From: Ectocarpus siliculosus
Lineage: Eukaryota; Sar; Phaeophyceae; Ectocarpales; Ectocarpaceae
Direction: 5' to 3'
NCBI GenBank assembly: GCA_000310025.1
Contig: FN648539.1
Location: forward strand, 20,368-84,367
Length of the DNA stretch: 64,000 nt
In this document: positions 47,597 through 58,500 of the stretch, piece by piece
Numbering within the stretch: the stretch's first letter is position 1
Layout: each line of letters begins with the position of its first letter
Translations under genes and position numbers: made by a program
Notes under the pieces: model-generated
Databases searched by the model: none
Told to the model about the DNA's origin: nothing
Seen by the model: the letters and a program-made list of their open reading frames with translations, nothing else

Positions 47597-48512
47597 TTAT
47601 TACGTAGGTCAGTCGGTTGGTCGGGTTGTGTTGCGGGGTCGGGTTGGGTTGGGTTGGAGGTAGGGTGGGTTGGGTCGGTCGGTCGGTCGGTCGGTCGGGT
47701 NNNNNNNNNNNNNNNNNNNNNNNNNNNNNNNNNNNNNNNNNNNNNNNNNNNNNNNNNNNNNNNNNNNNNNNNNNNNNNNNNNNNNNNNNNNNNNNNNNNN
47801 AGGTTGGCATGGGTTGGGTAGGGAGAAGGTAGGGTTGTGTTTTGGGGTCGGATTGGGTAGGGGGTAGGGTGGGTTGGGTCGGTCGGTCGGTCGGTCGGGC
47901 GGTTGGGTTGTGTTCGTGTTTTGGGTTTTGGGTTGGGTTGGGTAGGGTAGCGTAGGGTGGTGTAGGGTATAGGGTTGGGTCGGTCGGGGGTTGGGTTGGC
48001 TGGGGTGGGTTTGGTCGATCGGTTGGTGGTCGGTCGATGGGTTAGGTTGTGTTTTGTGTTGGATTTGGTTGGGTAGGGTGGGGTGGGGTGGGTTTGGTCG
48101 GTCGATTGGTCGGGTTGTGTTTTGGGGTCGGGTCGGGGCGTGGGTTGGGTCGGTCGGTCGGTCGGTCGGTGCGTCGGTGGGTCTGTCGGTCATGTTGGTC
48201 GTTCAATCGGGTGGCCTGGCTGGGTACGGATTTCTTCGTGATCCCGCGGCTCCTGTGTGTCACTTCTATCTACATCATGTTTGTGGCGAAGTGATTAACG
48301 TCCATCATACTCGCCTTGTGCGTTCACCGGGTTGTGTCGGGGTCGGGGAGGGTAGGGTAGGGTAGGGTAGGGTTGGGTTAGGTTGGGTCGGGGAGGGTTG
48401 GGGCTGGGTTGGGGATGGGTCGCTGTCGCTTCGTCGTTCGTCGCCGTTGGGTTGGGTAGGGTGGGGTCGGGTTGGGTTGGGTTGGGGTTGGGTTGGGGTT
48501 GGGCCGCCTTCG
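47597..48512. repeat. G-rich strand-biased satellite, interrupted by an assembly gap
   Basis: Dense arrays of GGTTGGGT, (GGTC)n and GGGTAGGGTAGGGT words on the plus strand at 47597-47700, 47801-48200 and 48330-48510; almost no C-runs on the same strand. 47701-47800 is exactly 100 N, a placeholder gap. Part of 48200-48330 is ordinary sequence. Long cysteine- or proline-rich frames across it are artefacts. Confidence 0.9.
47701..47800. other. Assembly gap (100 N)
   Basis: 100 undetermined bases inside the G-rich satellite; the true length is unknown. Confidence 1.
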
Positions 48513-48763
48513 TCGATCGCGCCGCCGTCGCTTCGTCGATCGTCGCCATCGGTCGCCCTTGTTTAAGTATATAGGTGTGTCTGTCTTTATTACAATAGTA
48601 CCAGTATTACATAGCATCGACCGTGCTAACTGGCTGACCAATGAAAAGACGTCAGTCTCAGCGCGGTTGAAAACATGAAAACACAAAACACTAACTAAAT
48701 GAAAGCCATGACCCTGGGACCCCGTGAGGGGGCGGCATGGGGGAGGCTAAGCTATTCTCCGGA

Positions 48764-49159
48764 TTAAAGATAGAAACGATAGTAACAGAGCAACACTGCA
48801 CTACCAAGGCTGCTGCCTTGAACTCGAGTTCGTTTTGGAGTGCTTTCACCATCATCCTCCTTGATTTCATCACCATCACTCTCATCGTCATTTTTACGGC
48901 TATTTTTCGGCAGTTCTTCTCTAGCCCTGCGTCGATTGTTGTGGGGAAGGTTATCTAGATCGAAGATTTTGCTCTCTTCCACTCCATGCTTCTCTCCCCC
49001 ATTGCAATTTTGGTCGTTCCCTTGTCCTCCCGTTCCCGTTCCTCCTCCTTCGTCGCTACTAAACGAATTCCCGTCATTGCCATCATCATCGTCTTTGTCT
49101 GCACTTCTACTGAGATCCCAACCTATTGGTGTTTCACACGCAAGCAGAGACAAGGCCAT
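48764..49159 (-). CDS. Hypothetical acidic ORF, 131 aa
   Basis: Open frame from the ATG at 49159. Begins MALSLLACETPIGWDLSRSA, then Asp/Gly/Ser/Asn-rich, then KIFDLDNLPHNNRRRAREEL and a charged stretch. It looks more protein-like than its surroundings but matches nothing I know. It sits next to retrotransposon remains, so it could be a retroelement ORF1 piece or an exon of an undetected gene. Confidence 0.3.
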   Translation of the reverse strand: MALSLLACETPIGWDLSRSADKDDDDGNDGNSFSSDEGGGTGTGGQGNDQNCNGGEKHGVEESKIFDLDNLPHNNRRRAREELPKNSRKNDDESDGDEIKEDDGESTPKRTRVQGSSLGSAVLLCYYRFYL

Positions 49160-49163
49160 CTGA

Positions 49164-49319
49164 CACAGAAAAAGAGAGGAAAAAGAGCGACAAAGAGAAA
49201 AAAGAGAAAAAGAGAAAAAGAGAAAAAGAATAAAAGGAAACAAGAAGAAAAGAGAAAAGAAAACGAAAAAGAAAACGAAAAAAAAAAGAGCGAGGACAAA
49301 AAGAGACCAGGCCGAAAAT
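49164..49319. repeat. Polypurine tract (AAAAGAG/GAAAA)n
   Basis: About 155 bp of almost pure A/G on the plus strand, made of AAAAAGAG, GAGAAAAA and AAACGAAAA words. Confidence 0.9.
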
Positions 49320-49508
49320 AACAAGAAATAAGAGACAAAATAAGCCACACGGTGGAGAGACCACTAACGAACGAACAAGCACACACGCAAACATGGCCAC
49401 CAACCAGCGATACATGGTAATGGTACGTCATCACTAGTGGGGGGTTAGTGCAATGGTGCAGCGTTGGGGGGGGGGGAATTGGCTATAATATTTTCTATCC
49501 GGCACGTA

Positions 49509-50420
49509 TCACGCCACTCGGTCCGTCTCCTCTCGTTTACTTTCTTCCCTCGCCGTCTCCTCCGTCTCCTGCTCCCCTCCTGCCCCATTGGTTGTTGGCT
49601 TGTGGTCTCGTTTGAGCGCTTGTTGTCGGCTGGCCTCTTCTTCCTTCTTGTGCCAGGAGGTCATGAACCTCTCAGCTCCCTGCAGCACCGCCGCATGCCA
49701 GGGTACTCCCCCCTCCACCTTCGCGGCTTCCGTCCACTTTAACTTCGGTGCCGTGTCTTTCGGTACCGGGATTCCGAGACAACATGGATCGGTTTTCGTA
49801 GATCCGTGGTCGGCCCCGAATGCCTTCAGGTCGTCGAGCACACACTTCGACCAGTTCTGTTTCTGTCCCCCCCTACGTCGCTTCTCCCCCCCCGCCAGTT
49901 CGCCGAGCATCTGTCGTTTCGGGAGTCGCCCGTCCGACTGCCTTGCCAGTGCTCCCGCGAACAGTAGGCGTCGTTGTCGGATCGTGGCTTCAACGCTCTG
50001 GCATTCGACCCTCTTCAGCGTCTGGGCGTAGGAAAGCTGCCGGTAGGTGTCTTTTTTGCGCTTGTACCCGATAACTCAAAGGACCAGTATCGACCGCAGC
50101 GTCTGGTAGTGGCCGCTGGTGGTGACCGTGTCATTCAGCCGTACAGCAGTGCCTCCATCGCCTCCGCCTGGAGGAGGCGGATCTTGAGTCGGAATGGCGC
50201 TTTCGGTCTGTCAAAGAGCTCCCGACCATATCGCCTGAGGCACGCCGACGCTCCTCTGCTCCTGTAGTTGATCTCCCGGGTGAGGTCGCCATGTTCGTTG
50301 ACGAGGCCACCGAGGTACCGGAACTCGGTCGTTTGGGCGTATTTCTGTCCCGCGGCTTCGATGGTCAGCGGTGGAGGCCGCGGGGGCTGTTTGAACCAAG
50401 GGGGTGTACCTCTTTCTCTC
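49509..50420 (-). pseudogene. Degraded non-LTR retrotransposon, RT C-terminal region (second family)
   Basis: On the minus strand, TTEFRYLGGLVNEHGDLTRE (about 50340-50280), then RLKIRLLQAEAMEALLYG ending in a stop, then after frameshifts LGELAGGEKRRRGGQKQNWS and KCVLDDLKAFG (49905-49800). These match the segment after the RT palm/thumb of CR1/LINE-type elements (YLG box, 'LL.AEVMEALLYG', 'LFGEL..G.R..G....W...V..DL'). Frameshifts and stops show it is dead. It differs from the element at 51039-52869. Confidence 0.75.
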
Positions 50421-50832
50421 TGGCCCGTGATGCTGACTCCTAGTCTCAGTTATTACCTCGCATAGCGCGCAGAGGGAGCGGAGGACTCCAGAATATCTGT
50501 CGTTGATTTCTATTGACTTGCGGACCCCTCGGGGCCAGTTTATTTGAGCGTACCTTTTTATGGTAAGTTAGCCTGTGACCACGGGAATCGACCGCGTCAA
50601 GTGTTGGATCAGTACGGACATATGAACGTACTGGGTAGAGAGAGATCGGAACGGTTTTTAATGTGAAGACAACAACAACAACAACACCTATTGGCCGTGG
50701 TGGAAAATGGTCGATCAGTAGTCCATGACTCTTGAAAACATCACGAGTTCGCACCGACAGAAAACAAGCCAGCTCGAAAGTAAACGGTCTCCGAATCCTG
50801 TGTCTGCCTGTGTCTGTCTCTCTGTCTGTCTC

Positions 50833-51038
50833 TAAGCACAAGATGCCGAACACCCTTAGCAGGATGCAGCTCACCCTTCATGCGACTCGCCGAATACCTC
50901 ACGGCGCGTCGCGCTTGGTGATGTGAGAGCCTGGTCCAGTGAGAACCCGGCGTGCTCCGTCCCGGCTTTGTAGGGATGCGAGGTCAATGGTCTAACGACT
51001 ACGGCATGCACGACTATGAGTATCCCCCCCCCCCCCCC
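50833..51038 (+). mobile_element. Short poly(C)-tailed SINE-like element, forward copy
   Basis: About 205 bp from TAAGCACAAGATGCCGAACA to a run of 15 C (51024-51038). The same element is reversed at 41225-41431. Its last 50 bp resemble the 3' end of the neighbouring reverse-transcriptase element. It directly abuts that element at 51039. Confidence 0.8.
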
Positions 51039-52869
51039 TGTAAGCTGCTGAACGATAGGATAGTGGGAGTACTGGAGAAGAAACGTAGCATTAGTGAGGG
51101 CCAGGCAGGTTTCCGACAGAAGAGGGGGTGCGTAGACCACGCATTCACGGTAGGGAGAATCATCCAAGGTAGAAAGAGGGCGGGCAAGCGGACGTACTGC
51201 TTCTTCCTGGACGTGAAAAAGGCATACGATACCGTATGGAGAAATGGGCTGTGGAAACAATTGTCCAAGTACGGGATCAAGGGGAAAATGTGGAGGGTGC
51301 TGAAGAAGATGACAGAGTGTACGAAAAGCGCGGTCATGCTAGACGGAGAACTGTCTAAATTCTTCGACATTGAGCAAGGGGTCCCACAAGGTTGCACGAT
51401 GTCCCCAACATTGTTCCAGGTGTTCATCAACGATCTGTTGGAAGTCGTAGAGGCAGTCCGGAAGGGAGTAAAAGTAGGGGACACGGAAACTTCGGTGTCA
51501 GGAATGCTGTTTGCGGATGACTTTGTTGGTATGTCGGACACCCCTGAGGGACTGCAACTGCAAATTGACGCGGCGAAGAAGTTTGCTGATAAGTGGAGAT
51601 TGTCTGCCAACGTTACGAAGAGTGCCGTCATGGTATGCAACGAGGGCAGGGAGGAACCAGTAGAACATAGATGGAAGTGGGGGATCGAGGAGATTGCAGT
51701 AGTGGACCAGTACACATACCTGGGAGTAGAGATCGCAAAAGATTGCTCGTGGAATGCACACATGTCCAAGGTAGCGGAAAAGGGCAAAGCACGAGCAGGG
51801 AAGCTGCACCCAATACTCGCAAACCGGCACCTTGATACACGCATCAAACTGACGGTTTTGAAGAGCGTAATCGTACCGCCGCTGGAGTACGCCGGAGAAG
51901 TATGGGAAGGAAATAAGAAGGTAGTGAAAGAACTCGAGGCGGCGCAGATGAAAGCAGCGAAAATCATCCTAGGATGCTCCAAGCGCACAAGAAATGCAGC
52001 AGTCAGGGCAGAATTGGGGATCCAATCCCTACGGTCGGGAAGAGACGTAAGGAAGCTGACATGGCAGTACCGCATGTGCGGGATGGGAGAGGAGAGGTTG
52101 CCGAGAATAGTATGGGAGGCGAAGTGGGCAAACAAAAAGAGGGGTAGACAACCCACGGAATGGGTCAAGGTTGTAGAGGACGTATGGAAGGGATTGGACA
52201 TCGACGAAGATGAAACGCTGGAAACGGAGGGTCTACAGGGGTTCAAGAAGAAGATATCTGTTGCTTGTGCCGAGAGAGAAAAACAGAATCTAAGGAAAGA
52301 AACCAAGGATAAGGAGGGTCTAGAAGTGTACGGAATGTTGAAAGAAGGAATAGGGTTCAAGGATTACCTACATGGACCAATGGATGCAGGGACAAAGCTT
52401 AAGGTCAAATTCAGGACCGGGGACATAGGCCTTCGCGAACGTCGACGAAGACATAGGACGGTAGACGACGAAGACGACAAGTTCGAATGCGATTGCGGCT
52501 TCGAATGCGAAGACAGTGTTCATGTAGTCGCGGAATGTCCGTGGTACGAAAAGGAGAGGGAAGTGTACATGACCGAGCTGGGAAGAATACAAGGGACGTA
52601 CAGGGAGATGTTTGAGGCATGGAATAGAGAGGAGAGGACGGTAGCTGTACTGGGGAGTAGAAAGTGGTTTGAAAAAGCGGGAAGTGACATCGGTAGGATA
52701 GACAGACTAGGAAAGACATTTTTGAGCCACCTTTGGCAAAGTAGAAAGCAACGATTGACCATCGGTGATCGGTCCTGTGGGAACAATGCTCCGTCCTCTC
52801 GAGGACGCGTGGTCAATGGTCTAACCGCTAAGGCATGCAAAGCATAAGAGTACGCCCCCCCCCCCCCCC
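51039..52869 (+). mobile_element. Non-LTR retrotransposon, 5'-truncated, intact RT ORF
   Basis: An uninterrupted frame (about 600 codons, stop at 52845-52847) encodes a reverse transcriptase: EGQAGFRQKRGCVDHAF (before palm), LDVKKAYDTVWR (motif A Asp), GVPQGCTMSPTLFQVFINDL (motif B), GMLFADDFVGM (catalytic Asp pair), YTYLGVEI (thumb). The C-terminal part has a Cys/His cluster, CDCGFECEDSVHVVAECPWY. No endonuclease domain precedes the RT, so the copy is 5'-truncated, with its frame fused by chance to the upstream short element. The 3' end carries TCCTCTCGAGGAC, GGTCAATGGTCTAACC, GCATGCAAAGCATAAGAGTA and a 15-C tail (52855-52869). Two more fragments of it are in the coiled-coil gene. Confidence 0.93.
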
Positions 52870-53224
52870 TCCCTTCAAGAGGCTGCCTCTGTGCATTGAC
52901 GCCTTTTGCTCTCTGTCTTGCTTGCCGTGCGTTGTAGCATACGCGCACACGTCTCCCTTTTTCTTCTCTTCGTATCATATGTTAGGAATGTAAACTGACA
53001 ATGGTGTTTCTGGAGAGCTAGTGTTAAAAACCAGTCTGCGTGTGACAAACCGCTGCTGCTGTTGATGATCACCTCTTATGACAAACCCAAAAAAGGCGTC
53101 TGGCGTTCCAACAATATATTTCACCCACACAAGACGAAATCTGTGATGGGGTTACTCCAGTTAATATTCTCACCCACACGGCCATTACCGCAAAAGCATA
53201 AGTGCCCGCTACAGCAGTTAGCGC

Positions 53225-53915
53225 CCGCACTGAGGGTAGCGGTGGAGTAGGCAGATTTCCCCTTAAAAAAACAAGAAACGCCTACATGTCTGGTTTTTCC
53301 AAATTCCAACACCAGTACGAATCTATCATCGTGCAGCAAACGTCCGCTGCGGTCGCTGGTGTAGCAATGTTAGTAGCTAAAGATGTTGTGATACACGACA
53401 GATTAGGTGGGCGATTTTCCAAACGATCCTTTTATCATCGAGTTCGGCGAGCTACAATTGTACAAGCAGGATTTTTGAAGCTGCTGTGGGGTCCAATTTT
53501 CGATAACTTCAAGCGCATTTTCTTTGGCTAGACCTACATCTACATAACCGCAGGCATTCAAATCGACTAGGGCGACGAGTGGGATATGTGAGGGACGGAC
53601 TTCGCGGCCACACACACTCGCATCGGCGCTGATTCGCGCGGATTCTGTGTGCTTGAAGCGTTCGAAAACAGGACTGCAAAGTAGCTTCACATATCCTGCT
53701 TGTAGCTCACCGAAGCCGATGGTAAAGTTTCGCTTGGAAAATCGCGAACCGCTAATCTTTTTTGTGTCACGAGGGCTACAATCTTTGCTGTAAACTTTTA
53801 ACACCAGCGACCGCAGCGAACGGTTGCTGCACGATGGAGTTGGAAAACCAAGATAGCCAAGCACTGACGACGTTTTCAAGAGGAGGGATCTGCCAACTGC
53901 ACCGCGTCCTCAAGA
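53225..53915. repeat. Large imperfect inverted repeat (~270-bp arms)
   Basis: Left arm 53225-53520, right arm 53645-53915, spacer about 125 bp. Matching blocks, left versus complement of right: ATCGTGCAGCAA.CGT.CGCT, GCGGTCGCTGGTGT, CGATTTTCCAA.CGA, TTCGG.GAGCTACAA, AAGCAGGAT.T.TGAAGCT, TTTTCGA.....TTCAAGC. About 75% identity by eye. A minus-strand frame of 158 aa crosses the right arm and spacer; I do not recognise it. Confidence 0.8.
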
Positions 53916-55508
53916 ATTTTACGATCAACATTACGTTTGAGCATCACTTGTGAGCCCGGTTAAGAACCTCTGCACTAAAACCTACTGAGCGGCCATTTGT
54001 CGCAACCCTACATTCGGATCTAAGCACCCCAGCTTCGGCCACAACTACATAAAGGTTCTTTGTGCGGGCGCCAATCGTATGGAAAATGTTGTGTGCCGGC
54101 GACGCCGGAGTCGTGTCGCGATCATTCCAAGGATTGGCGAGGATCACCACCGCTATTGTGGAATGTGGAGTAGTTGTTTTGGAGCTTGTTCACCTGACAC
54201 TGTCGGAGAAACTATCCTGATGCCGGAACCGGATAACAAGCCCTGGAAGGCAATGCTGCCACCACCCCCCCCCCCCGTCACCACTGATGCTTGAAGGGAA
54301 TTTTGTGGACATTAATTGTCAGTGTTCGTGTAGCCCAACGACACAAGTCTGTTGGCACTCCGCCTTCACTGAGTGGAAGGTGATTCGCTCGCGATTTTAC
54401 CTGGCCCGTTCGAATCCGGCCAAAGAGTTGAGAGTTAAGAGACTAAAAGTTGCTCTTCGCTCTTCAGCTGACATTCCACATGCATACGAGATCATGATGC
54501 AGCAGATTTGACATTCGTTGTCACTTTCCAATCGCATACATATGCTCCTGCACCCTCGCCCGCCCGTTGTGTTTTTGCAAGGCTACACTCAGGTTTACCT
54601 TCCTTTTTTCAGCGACATGGCGGCAGACAGGAGAAAAAGAGTTCGTGATGGGACTCTGGGGGATGCTAGTAGGCCAGGAGGGCCAGGGTCAATGTGGAAT
54701 AATATCGATGACGCCGCGAAAAGGGGGAAGCGATAGTCGGAGCGGGCGAGAACCGGCGATCATGTTATAGTAGCTGTCACACGTTGAGACGGCATGATAT
54801 CTTGATGCGGCCGACATTTCAACGCTTTGTGGGCGCTGTACTTTATGGAGACCTTTTCAGGGACTTGTGTGGCCATTCTTTATAACGCGAACAGCTTGCT
54901 AGCATCTGCATGTGACAGGGTTGATAATCGAGTTGAGACCCCTGGCTTCTGTAAACTGCGCTAATCGTGCTTACAAGACGGAACCACACCGTGGTGGTAG
55001 AGTGGCCGACAGTTGACAAATGACGGCGACTAAAGAAAGTCGTACTTATGTCAGAACTGACGCAACGATCCCAAGCTGGTAGATTCCGTCTCTGCACCTC
55101 GGCCATGATTCGGTGCGCAAGTTGTGTTGGTCCTACACGGACGGCAGCCGAGGTCCCAAAGCACGCAGCCAACGTCTCAAAACATGTTGTGATGCGCAAG
55201 AATTCGTCCACAGTTCAATTTTGGACTACACTGCTGCGACCGCCTGGCGGACCTATGGCAACACTCTTTTTCCAGATACAAGAGCTCTTCCGAAGCGACA
55301 ACAAGACGCAACCACAGCGACAACCACAGGAGCATCACTTTTGAAGCGCGAGCGGGCATTTTACGTCCCCCCCATAATATTTTGTGTAAGTATCAAGAAG
55401 AGCATCACGTCAGAACTTCAAGACAAGACCACCGTGGAAACCGCTGCCTTTCCTCGCTGACCACTCGCCAAACCATGCAACAAGCCCACAACACCGAGCA
55501 AACGCTCG
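53916..55508. other. Region without a recognised gene
   Basis: Several open frames up to about 120 aa on both strands, none with family motifs. Contains a C-run at about 54261-54273. Confidence 0.5.
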
Positions 55509-58500
55509 TCAGTGTGCCCAAATCTTGATAGTCCGGTCCTTGCTGCCGGAGGCAACGGCAGATCCATCGGGAGACCAGTCGAGAGCATAAACTTCGTCGG
55601 CGTGCCCTGGAAGAGTCGCCTTCGCCCTGAGGTGCAATCGGCGTTAGGGGGATGGCTCGTGTGGGTGTGTTTCGTTTCATGGGCAGCATGTATGTGTGCT
55701 CAAGTGCCACGACCCTCATCAAGTAGCACACGCCATACTCAATCTCGACCTGTTATTATTGGCGTGGCATGCCCAGAGTGGGTTGCAGCGTTGCTGCAAG
55801 GGGCGACTAAGAGCCACGACCAGCTCAGAGGGCAGGAACGTCAATCGAAGGACACTAATCGCTGCTGAGAAAATCAGTTCAAGCCTCTGTTCTTTCAGCG
55901 CACAAAACTCTGGTTAAAACCTTTTACCTCTTGAGCGCGACCATTTCCCACAGCTTGACTGTGCTGTCCTTCGAGGCGCTAACGAGGAGCCGGCTGTCCG
56001 CAGACCACGCTACCTGGTACACCGCGCTCACGTGCCCGTTGAGCGTCGCGAGAAACGTGCCCGTGCGGCCGTCCCACACCTTGACCTTCTTATCAAACGA
56101 GGCGCTCGCGAAACGCCGTCCGTCCGGGCTGAAGGCCAGGTGATTCACCGGTTGCTGGTGGCCAGTCAGGCGCGCCAACGGCTTCTTGCCGTCAACTGGA
56201 TTCCAGAGGAAGAGCGTGAAGTCGTCGGAGCCTGATACCAATCGCTCGGGTTCCCCTCCCCTGTTGGCCAAAAGGTCAATCGATTACGAGGGGAACCTTT
56301 GAATGTAGGATGTAACCCTGTGAGCACGTTTGACCAACGCTTGAAGAACCGGCAAAATGGTTTCAAGAAATATTTTCAAGATTGTGATGCCTAAGAAAAA
56401 CACTCGAGACGATTCTTCAAGTTACCTTGCCAGATTGTAGCGTTCGAGAGCGACGGCTTGAGCCTCTTCTGGAGTAAACTTGGACACCGCTTTGAGCGCG
56501 CACTCCTCCTTTCCGAAAGGACCCGTCCGCAGTGCCGCCTCGCAGCTGAGGGCCAAGGTGTTGACCCGGTGGCCGTGCCCAACGAGCGTTCGAACCAAAA
56601 TTCCCAGCTTTCGGCCCTCACCCTCAACATTCCACACCTAAGCAGTCCCACGCGCACGTACGACGATAGATCCACCACGGGAACAGGCAACACAAAAGAG
56701 TTGTGTACACCGCCTTGTATGGCTTTCGTAATAAAACCTGCAGAAAAGCTCAAAACACGTTTACTTCAGCGGTGCAACTCGTGCATGCCCTCACTAAGCA
56801 TAGGACGAACTCGTACTCCCTGAAACCTTACAGCTGAATCCAACTTGTTGGGCATGTCGCACTACTCTGTTGAATTGAAGAAACACACAGGGCGTGCACA
56901 CATGTTGACAGATTCGCCGAACGGTGCCCAAGACTCCCAGGCTCACCTTAATCGTGCGATCCCGACTTGCGGAGTACAGCAACCCTTCCCCTCCCCAGAT
57001 GATTTTCTCGACGGAGTCGGCGTGTCCGGAGAGTGTAACTTCGCAGCGACCAGTCCGCGTATTCCAGATCTGTCAGAGCCGTAACAGAAGCACAGCGCGG
57101 AAAGCACCCTTCAAAGGAATGTCAGAGATACTACTGCTGCGCTACGCACAAGAGCCGGCGACACACTTACGCCTTGTCCGAAGATGCACACGCTCTTAGA
57201 ATGTGAAATTTAGAGGAACAATGAAGTCTTCGTCATCGAAACACGCCCTAACATAATTCCTCTCCACACTGACACGATCACGCGATAGATCATCAAAACC
57301 TTGATGAGGGCGTCTTTGGACGAACTGGCGAGCCGTTCCCCAGCGGAATTTCGATGCAAAGGTTCCCACGCGAGCGAGGTGACCCACTGCTTGTGCGCAG
57401 ACAGGGGTTGGCCCTGCTGCACCCCCTTCGAGGGGTCCCATAGCCGAATCTCGCCCTTCCTGTCCGCAGACGCGAAACGTTTCCCTGGCGAGCAAACCCA
57501 CAACAAAAATGAAACATGCAGCCATGGATAAGTACGGCGTTATGCGTTTCACATTCTGAACGGATAACAAAAACGATATCAAAACTGATGGCTGCACTAG
57601 GGAGACTAACGCGTCTTCGAGCCTCAAGGCGCACGACTCACCGTTTGGCGCCCACGCGGTGCAGAGGACATGGTGGCGATGCCCTCTACATGTGAAGCGA
57701 GGAAGGGATGTCTGCACGTCCCAAAACCTGCGGAGTTGATTGACAAGGGTGTGGGGGAAGCAGGGAGGAAGTACAAGTGGGGCGTCGCATGTCCAGGAAT
57801 TGTGTTGTCGTGCTACGGCGGTACGTACCGCGAGACGACCGGAGAGCAACCAAGACGCGAGATACATCGATTATACGCCAGGAGTGCCTTGAGTAAAAAA
57901 ACAAGAGCCACGATAGCTCCGACAAAACACCCAACTCCGGTTGAAGCGTTGAGAGTGCAAGCAGCGGCAGATCTACACAGAAAACGATACCATGGTACGG
58001 CATAGGCCCGACAGGCGTCGAACTCACCTGACGGTCATATCTCCGCCCCCGCTTGCAAGCATGGTTCCATCTGGGCTGTAGTTCACGTGGAGGACAGCCT
58101 CCGTGTGTCCAGGCATGGTGCTAGTGCAGCGCGTCACCGGCCGCACGCGGAACACCGCTAGCGGCTGGTACGACACACGCAGGACGGCCTCGGTCGAAAC
58201 CGCTGCGCCGCAAACGATAAATGGAAAGGATACATATAAAGGCGGATGGATTCATCAGTCTGGCTTGTGTAACGCTTCGCCTTCCTGTTTATTTCTAGGC
58301 AATCAATGCGTCGCAAGGTTTTCGTAAAGGACGCTCTGCTCTCCATCAAACGGTGTTGAGCGCGTACAAACACGATACCAAGCGGGTGGTGGCACGCTCA
58401 CCTAGCTCCGACACGGTTTGCTCTAGCGTCTCCATGACTTCGGCGTCATTCACGTAGAACGTGTACGGCACCTACCCGGAAGACATGTGCCGCAAAAAAG

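Noticed and set aside
47588-48365. Proline/threonine-rich and Gly/Val-rich long frames
   Set aside because: They are translations of the G-rich satellite and run through the N gap.
48764-49434. Phe/Leu-rich membrane-like frames on the minus strand
   Set aside because: They come from the polypurine tract at 49164-49319 read in different frames.
51014-52360. 448-aa minus-strand ORF over the retrotransposon
   Set aside because: Antisense shadow of the reverse transcriptase frame, which has the catalytic motifs.
54400-54430. Second tRNA-like B box (CGTTCGAATCCGG)
   Set aside because: No D-arm or acceptor stem within the right distance; a single conserved word is not enough.
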